This document shows positions 59,777 through 64,000 of a DNA stretch of 64,000 nt, piece after piece (position 1 is the first letter of the stretch; the number at the start of each line of letters is the position of its first letter). Below the pieces are notes generated by a model. That model did no database searches, was not told the DNA's origin, and worked only from the letters and a program-made list of their open reading frames with translations. The stretch lies in the NCBI RefSeq assembly GCF_900114015.1, contig NZ_FORN01000011.1, positions 1-64,000 of the forward strand, written 5' to 3'. The DNA is from Caulobacter sp. UNC279MFTsu5.1. Its GTDB lineage: Bacteria; Pseudomonadota; Alphaproteobacteria; Caulobacterales; Caulobacteraceae. Made by a program: the position numbers and the translations under genes.

Positions 59777-61555
59777 CTAGTGGTCGGCGGCCCGGGCCAG
59801 TTTCCAGCGGATCTTGGCGCCCTTCTCGGGGCGGACCTGGCTCTTCAGCACGATGGCCCCGGCCCGCCGCGCGTGGCCGTGGTCGAAATGGGCCGAGGGG
59901 GCGATGCTGACGTCGGCGGCGTCGTTGCGCAGCCACCAGCCGACATTGGACAGTCCCTTGATCAGCACGCTCTTGCCGTCGCGGGCCAGCGAAGCCCGGG
60001 CGTCCGGGTGCAGGTGGAAGGTGACCGAGAACGGCAAGTAGCGGCGCGGGCCGTCGGGATTGGCCGAGCCGACCGGGATCAGGCTGTCCTCACCGCGCAG
60101 CTCGTCGGCCTTGGTGTCGAGATACAGGCGCCGAGCGTGGGTCAGGCCCAGGCGGCGCCAGCCGTCATGGATGATGTCCAGCCACACGCCGACGTCGGCG
60201 TCGTGGCGCTTGATCTCGACGTCGGTGGCGCCGTCGATCAGCCAGGGACCCAGGGCCTCGGCGCGCCAGCCCGACAGCGGCCGTCCGGCCGAGCCGTCGC
60301 CCACCGACACGGTCGAGGCGGCGGCGGACAGCCGGAAGGCGTTGGCGCCGGTCGCCTCGGGGCTCCAGCCGCAGCTGGTGATCAGCCGGTCCTTGCCGAA
60401 CACGATCTCGACGGCGGCCGGTTGGGCGCAGGCGGCGACGCTGAGGGCGCCGACGGCCGGCGGCCCGGCGTCGGCCATCACCTGAATGCTGCCGCCCTGC
60501 ATCTTCTGGTAGCCGACGTGCGGGGCGGAGTGGGGCGGGCGTGGGCCGTGGTCGTCATGGGCCAGGGCCGCCGCGATGCGTCGCGGCTCGACCGCCTCGC
60601 CGCCCTGGAAGGCGGCCAGGCGGCCGTCGGCCAGGGTGAAGAACCGCACCGCCGAGCTCAGGCGGTCGATGGCCCGGCCTAGGCTCTCGGGCGCGGGGCG
60701 GCCGCGCTGGCCCAGGGCGTCGTCGAGGGTCAGCAGGTCGAACAGCAGCTCCAGCCCCGTCTGCGGCGAGCGGCTGGCGTGGCCGCCGTCGGGCAGGACG
60801 GCCGCGTCCAGCAGGGCGTCGACCCGCTTGAGGCCTCGGGCCATCAGCCGGTCGCTGACCTTGCCGGTCAGGGCGCAGCCGGCGATGGCCGCCACCACGG
60901 CCCGTTCCAGCCTGCGGTCGGGAGCGTCGGAGGCCTTGAGCAACTGGCGCGCGCCCCGGGCGATGTCCAGCGCCATGGCCGAGATCTCGGCGTCGGAGGC
61001 TTCGGGCGACAGGGCGCGGGCCGCGCAGGCCAGGTGGAAGGTGCGCCGCTCCAGGCGTTCGCCGCTCCACGAGAAGACGTTCCAGGTCCCGAACACTCGC
61101 CGCCAGTCCTGCAGTAGGCGCAGGGCCAGGCGGGCCGAGCCGGGGCCGGCGGCCAGCAGGTGCGGCAACCAGTCAAAGCCGTGCAGGGCGGTGGCGAATT
61201 GGCGCGAGGGGCTGGGCTGGTCGAACGGGTCGCCGGTCTCGCCCAGCCGCAGGGCGCCGCCGTCCAGCACCATCAGGCCTTCCAGCAGCTGTCGCCCGCG
61301 CTCGGGATCGACGGGGCGCGGGTCGTGCGGGTGCGCGGCCAGGCCGACCGGGCGGGGCCGGCTGATCGTCGCCCGGTGGGGCGGCGAGCCGAACCATTCG
61401 CGCTCCAGGGCGCCGTTGATCGAGGCGCCCAGCGCCTTGAGAAAGACGCCCTTGGTGCGCTTTCCGCGGCCACGGGCCCCCTGGGCGCGACTGAGGGGGC
61501 CGCCGGCCAGGGCGGAGGACTTACGGGCGGAACCTGTCTCGGGAGCCCCCTCCAT
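59777..61555 (-). CDS. Heparinase II/III-like family protein
   Basis: A protein of about 592 residues. The N-terminal half is an all-helical barrel (HGFDWLPHLLAAGPGSARLAL, LLQDWRRVFGTWN, LIFDLLTLDDAL-like blocks). The C-terminal half holds the Hepar_II_III beta domain (HVGYQKMQGGSIQVMADAG, HDGWRRLGLTHARRLYLD, LPFSVTFHLHPDARASL, SHFDHGHARRAGAIVLKS-like). It has no signal peptide, unlike dedicated heparin lyases. Such proteins are widespread in alphaproteobacteria next to rsmB, rpe and purH, and their substrate is unknown. The start is uncertain because the first 35 residues are low complexity. It follows rpe by nine bases and is probably co-transcribed. Confidence 0.85.
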   Translation of the reverse strand: MEGAPETGSARKSSALAGGPLSRAQGARGRGKRTKGVFLKALGASINGALEREWFGSPPHRATISRPRPVGLAAHPHDPRPVDPERGRQLLEGLMVLDGGALRLGETGDPFDQPSPSRQFATALHGFDWLPHLLAAGPGSARLALRLLQDWRRVFGTWNVFSWSGERLERRTFHLACAARALSPEASDAEISAMALDIARGARQLLKASDAPDRRLERAVVAAIAGCALTGKVSDRLMARGLKRVDALLDAAVLPDGGHASRSPQTGLELLFDLLTLDDALGQRGRPAPESLGRAIDRLSSAVRFFTLADGRLAAFQGGEAVEPRRIAAALAHDDHGPRPPHSAPHVGYQKMQGGSIQVMADAGPPAVGALSVAACAQPAAVEIVFGKDRLITSCGWSPEATGANAFRLSAAASTVSVGDGSAGRPLSGWRAEALGPWLIDGATDVEIKRHDADVGVWLDIIHDGWRRLGLTHARRLYLDTKADELRGEDSLIPVGSANPDGPRRYLPFSVTFHLHPDARASLARDGKSVLIKGLSNVGWWLRNDAADVSIAPSAHFDHGHARRAGAIVLKSQVRPEKGAKIRWKLARAADH

Positions 61556-61564
61556 GCCGCTGGA

Positions 61565-62230
61565 TCAGCCCCCTTTCAGAGCGCGGATATTGTCGGCGTA
61601 GGCGGCCGGCCCGCCCTTGAACACCGCAGAGCCGGCGACCAGGGCCGTGGCCCCCGCCGCCACGCATTGCGGGGCCGTGACCGGGGTGACGCCGCCGTCG
61701 ACCTCGATGATGATGTCGGCGCCGGCCTTGTCGACCATCCGGCGCAGGGCCTCGACCTTGCGCAGCTGGCCGGGAATGAAGCTCTGGCCGCCGAAGCCGG
61801 GATTGACCGACATCACCAGCAGCAGGTCGACGTCCTCGAGGATCCATTCGACGTGGTCGATCGAGGTCGAAGGGTTGAACACCACCCCGGCCTTGGCCCC
61901 CAGTTCGCGGATGCGCTTGAGCGAGCGGTGCAGGTGCGGGCCGGCTTCCGGATGGATGCTGATCAGGTCGGCCCCGGCGGCGCGGAACGCCTCAAGGTAC
62001 GGATCGGCCGGGCTGATCATCAGGTGGACGTCGAACGGGATCTTGGCGTGCGGCCGGATGGCTTTGACGATGTCGGGGCCCAGGGTGATGTTGGGTACGA
62101 AATGGCCGTCCATCACGTCGACATGCACCCAGTCGGCGCCGGCCGCCTCGATGGCGACGACTTCCTCGCCCAGCTTGGCGAAGTCGGAGGCGAGGATGGA
62201 CGGGGCGATCAGCGGCGCGGTCATGCCCAT
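61565..62230 (-). CDS. rpe: Ribulose-phosphate 3-epimerase
   Basis: A protein of about 219-221 residues; a TIM-barrel enzyme interconverting ribulose 5-phosphate and xylulose 5-phosphate. Motifs are IAPSILASDFAKLGEEV, VHVDVMDGHFVPNITLG with metal ligands, FDVHLMISPADPYLEAF, VMSVNPGFGGQSFIPGQL and IIEVDGGVTPVTA. The start is ATG 62230 or, two codons later, ATG 62224 (MTAPLIAPS), which is closer to the family's usual N-terminus. It is followed directly by the heparinase-like gene. Confidence 0.96.
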   Translation of the reverse strand: MGMTAPLIAPSILASDFAKLGEEVVAIEAAGADWVHVDVMDGHFVPNITLGPDIVKAIRPHAKIPFDVHLMISPADPYLEAFRAAGADLISIHPEAGPHLHRSLKRIRELGAKAGVVFNPSTSIDHVEWILEDVDLLLVMSVNPGFGGQSFIPGQLRKVEALRRMVDKAGADIIIEVDGGVTPVTAPQCVAAGATALVAGSAVFKGGPAAYADNIRALKGG

Positions 62231-62330
62231 GGCTTAGCGGGCTAAGGCTCGCGCTACAAGCGAGCCCGTGGCCGCGTCGGGGTTTGCGGCGGTCTTCGGT
62301 CCCAGAAGTTCGTGATCTTGACGCCAAAAG

Positions 62331-62438
62331 GTTGTCATCCCGGAAGCCTCGCAGAGGCTATCCGGGATCCAGGGGCGGCCGCATCGCGTCAGCCCGGTGG
62401 ATCCCGGCTCTGCGCTTCGCTTCGGCCGGGATGACAAC
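62331..62438. repeat. Intergenic inverted repeat with GTTGTCATCCCGG ends
   Basis: The 13-base ends GTTGTCATCCCGG (62331-62343) and CCGGGATGACAAC (62426-62438) are exact inverse complements. Inside, TCCGGGATCCA and TGGATCCCGG pair further, so the 108-base element folds into a long cruciform. It lies between the convergent-facing ends of the rsmB transcript and the rpe promoter. Elements with GTCATCCCGG ends are, from general knowledge, common dispersed repeats in alphaproteobacteria; one copy is seen here. Confidence 0.7.
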
Positions 62439-62450
62439 GAGCGGGAGTGG

Positions 62451-63731
62451 TTACGTCTTCACGAACCGCGCCGCGAAGAAGCCGTCCAACCCGCCTTCGC
62501 GATGGTGGGGCAGGATTCGCAGGGTTCCGCGCGGGGTCAGGCTGGCGGCGGGAGCGCCGCCTTCCTCCGCGGCGATCGGGTCCAGGGCCATGTCGGGGCG
62601 GCGGGCCAGGAAGGCCTCGACCTGGGCCTCGCCCTCCTCGGGCTCCAGCGAGCAGACGCAGTAGACCAGGCGGCCGCCGGGCTTGAGCCGGCCGGCGGCG
62701 CTGTCGAGCAGGCGGCTCTGGACGGCGGCCAGGCTGGCCACGTCGCCGGGGCGGGCGGCCCACAGCACGTCGGGATGACGGCGGAAGGTGCCGGTGGCCG
62801 AGCACGGCGCGTCCAGCAGCACGGCGTCGAAGGTCCGCGCGTCGTCCCAGGCCCCGGCGTCGGCGGCGATCACTTCGGCGGTCAGGTTCAGGCGGGCCAG
62901 GTTCTCGGTGACGCGCTGCAGGCGGGCGGCCGAGCGGTCGACGGCGACGACGGCCGCGCCGGCGGCGGCCAGCTGCAGGGTCTTGCCGCCGGGCGCGGCG
63001 CACAGGTCCAGGGCGGTCTGGCCGGGCCGGACATCCAGCAGGCGGGCGGGGATGGCGGCGGCGGCGTCCTGCACCCACCAGATCCCGTCGTCGAAGGCCG
63101 GCCAGGCCGAGACGTCGCCGCGGCGCGAGGTGCGCAGCGTGCCGCCGGGCAGGATCTCGCCCTCCAGCTCGCCGGCCAGGGCGGCCGCGTCGGCGCCGGG
63201 CTTCAGCGACAGGTCGGTGGCCGGCTCGAAGCCGATCTGGGCGGCGACGGCGTCGGCGGTCGCCTTGCCCCAGGCCCCGGCCCAGCGGGCGTACAGCCAC
63301 GGCGGGGCCAGGTGCTCGGGCTCGGCCGAGGGCGCGCCGTCGCGCAGCAGGCCGCGCAGCACGGCGTTGACCAGGCCCTTGAACGGTCGGCTGGCCTTGT
63401 GGGCGCCGGCCAGCTCGACGCTGGTGGCCACGGCGGCGAAGGCCGGGACCTCCAGGAAGAAGGCCTGGGTGGCGCCCAGGCGCAGCAGGTTGCGCACGCG
63501 CGGCGGCGGCTCCTTGGCCAGCTTGCCGGCCAGGGCGCGGTCGATGGGGCCCAGGTGGCGCAGGGCGGCCATGGCCAGGGCGCGCGCGAAGGCCCGCTCC
63601 CGCGGTTCCAGAAAGCGGAAGGCGTTGGCCGAGGCGGCTTCGTCGAGGCCGCCGCGCCGCGACAGGGCCGCGTCGATGAGGGCGAGGGCGCCTTCCCGTG
63701 CCGGGAGGCCGTCGTTGAGTTCCTGAGTCAC
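62451..63731 (-). CDS. rsmB: 16S rRNA cytosine-C5 methyltransferase RsmB-like
   Basis: A protein of about 426 residues with an N-terminal NusB-like RNA-binding domain (RFLEPRERAFARALAMAALRH, RPFKGLVNAVLRGLLRDG) and a C-terminal SAM-dependent methyltransferase. The SAM site is LDLCAAPGGKTLQLAA, VVAVDRSAARLQRV. The two family cysteines are in LLDAPCSATGTFRRHPD and VYCVCSLEPEEGE, the latter the catalytic nucleophile region. It methylates cytosine in 16S rRNA (C967 in E. coli). The start is taken at a GTG at 63731 (VTQELNDGL), because upstream frame codons reach into the promoter of the divergent SDHAF4-type gene. Its ribosome site is weak. Confidence 0.92.
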   Translation of the reverse strand: MTQELNDGLPAREGALALIDAALSRRGGLDEAASANAFRFLEPRERAFARALAMAALRHLGPIDRALAGKLAKEPPPRVRNLLRLGATQAFFLEVPAFAAVATSVELAGAHKASRPFKGLVNAVLRGLLRDGAPSAEPEHLAPPWLYARWAGAWGKATADAVAAQIGFEPATDLSLKPGADAAALAGELEGEILPGGTLRTSRRGDVSAWPAFDDGIWWVQDAAAAIPARLLDVRPGQTALDLCAAPGGKTLQLAAAGAAVVAVDRSAARLQRVTENLARLNLTAEVIAADAGAWDDARTFDAVLLDAPCSATGTFRRHPDVLWAARPGDVASLAAVQSRLLDSAAGRLKPGGRLVYCVCSLEPEEGEAQVEAFLARRPDMALDPIAAEEGGAPAASLTPRGTLRILPHHREGGLDGFFAARFVKT

Positions 63732-63800
63732 CCGCCCGCCGTGCCCCGAGGCGACGGCGAGCGCAAGCTTTTTGGCGTCGAAGGTGCTAGGAATGGGGTC

Positions 63801-64000
63801 ATGTCCGAGACAGACCTGCCGCCCGGCGCGGCTCCCGACAAGCCGATCACGCCCGCCGCCCGTCGAGCCCTGGAAGAGGCCGCCGCCCGCCGCGCGGCAG
63901 AGCATGCGGCGGCCTTGCCCACCGAGGAAGGCGGCCGCGACGGCCCCGAGCCGACTCGCTTCGGCGACTGGGAGCGCAAGGGCGTGGCGGTGGATTTCTA
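63801..64000 (+). CDS. DUF1674 / SDHAF4-type succinate dehydrogenase assembly factor (cut at the window edge)
   Basis: 66 complete codons are visible. The family ending is present (GRDGPEPTRFGDWERKGVAVDF), and the last two bases, TA, are almost certainly the first two of a stop codon, so the protein is complete apart from one base. SDHAF4-type proteins bind flavinylated SdhA and help it join SdhB. The N-terminal part is Ala/Arg-rich and helical. It starts with the ATG at 63801 and is divergent from rsmB. Identity rests on the short conserved C-terminal motif, which is typical for this family. Confidence 0.85.
   Translation, partial: MSETDLPPGAAPDKPITPAARRALEEAAARRAAEHAAALPTEEGGRDGPEPTRFGDWERKGVAVDF

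Noticed and set aside
1..64000. CRISPR arrays, transposases, integrases or phage genes
   Set aside because: No regularly spaced repeats and no recognisable mobile-element protein in any frame examined.

Overview
The window is high-GC alphaproteobacterial DNA that looks like a Caulobacter or close relative. The main reasons are the 1,621-residue NAD-glutamate dehydrogenase of the GdhZ type, the HWE-family sensor kinase, the MHYT-PAS-GGDEF-EAL protein, the BTLCP (LapG-like) peptidase, and two kinds of intergenic palindromes that I associate with Caulobacterales. No rRNA, tRNA, CRISPR array, transposase or DNA-binding transcription factor was recognised.

The centre of the window (about 2.7-38 kb, plus the priming transferase near 53 kb and an RTX lyase near 56 kb) is a large Wzx/Wzy-type exopolysaccharide locus. 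From left to right it holds:
- a WecG/TagA-type transferase with a small coupled membrane protein, and an SDR;
- a LapG-like peptidase, a VanZ-like protein and a Wzc-type tyrosine autokinase/co-polymerase;
- a secreted GH74-like beta-propeller protein;
- an Alg14/Alg13-type (PssD/PssE-like) split transferase, several GT4 and GT2 transferases and four membrane O-acyltransferases;
- a membrane-anchored polysaccharide-lyase-like protein;
- a tight nine-kilobase minus-strand operon (32.4 to 23.2 kb) with a second WecG-type transferase, GT4, Wzy, Wzx, GT2, acyltransferase and a second Wzx;
- a second minus-strand group (36.9 to 32.9 kb) with two small exported or anchored proteins, an outer-membrane beta-barrel and another O-antigen-ligase-type protein, facing a short OPX (Wza-like) export protein on the plus strand.

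Taken together, a priming transferase puts the first sugar on the lipid carrier. The WecG and GT enzymes extend the repeat, acyltransferases decorate it, and Wzx flips it. Wzy-type proteins polymerise it under Wzc control. A short OPX plus a separate beta-barrel could form the outer-membrane exit. GH74-like and lyase-like proteins could trim the product. Two flippases, three Wzy/ligase candidates and two WecG homologues suggest more than one polymer, or polymer plus lipid-linked glycan.

The right part (37.8-64 kb) is mostly conserved chromosomal backbone: a PPP-family phosphatase, a c-di-GMP enzyme, a DUF853 ATPase, a PerM/AI-2E permease, GdhZ, a DUF418 membrane protein, two small unknowns, a dienelactone-hydrolase-like protein, the priming transferase, PurH, the RTX lyase, the HWE kinase, a heparinase II/III-like protein, Rpe, RsmB and a nearly complete SDHAF4-type protein at the edge. 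Regulation visible in the sequence is limited to c-di-GMP turnover, the HWE kinase, tyrosine phosphorylation and several uncharacterised palindromes in AT-rich promoters.
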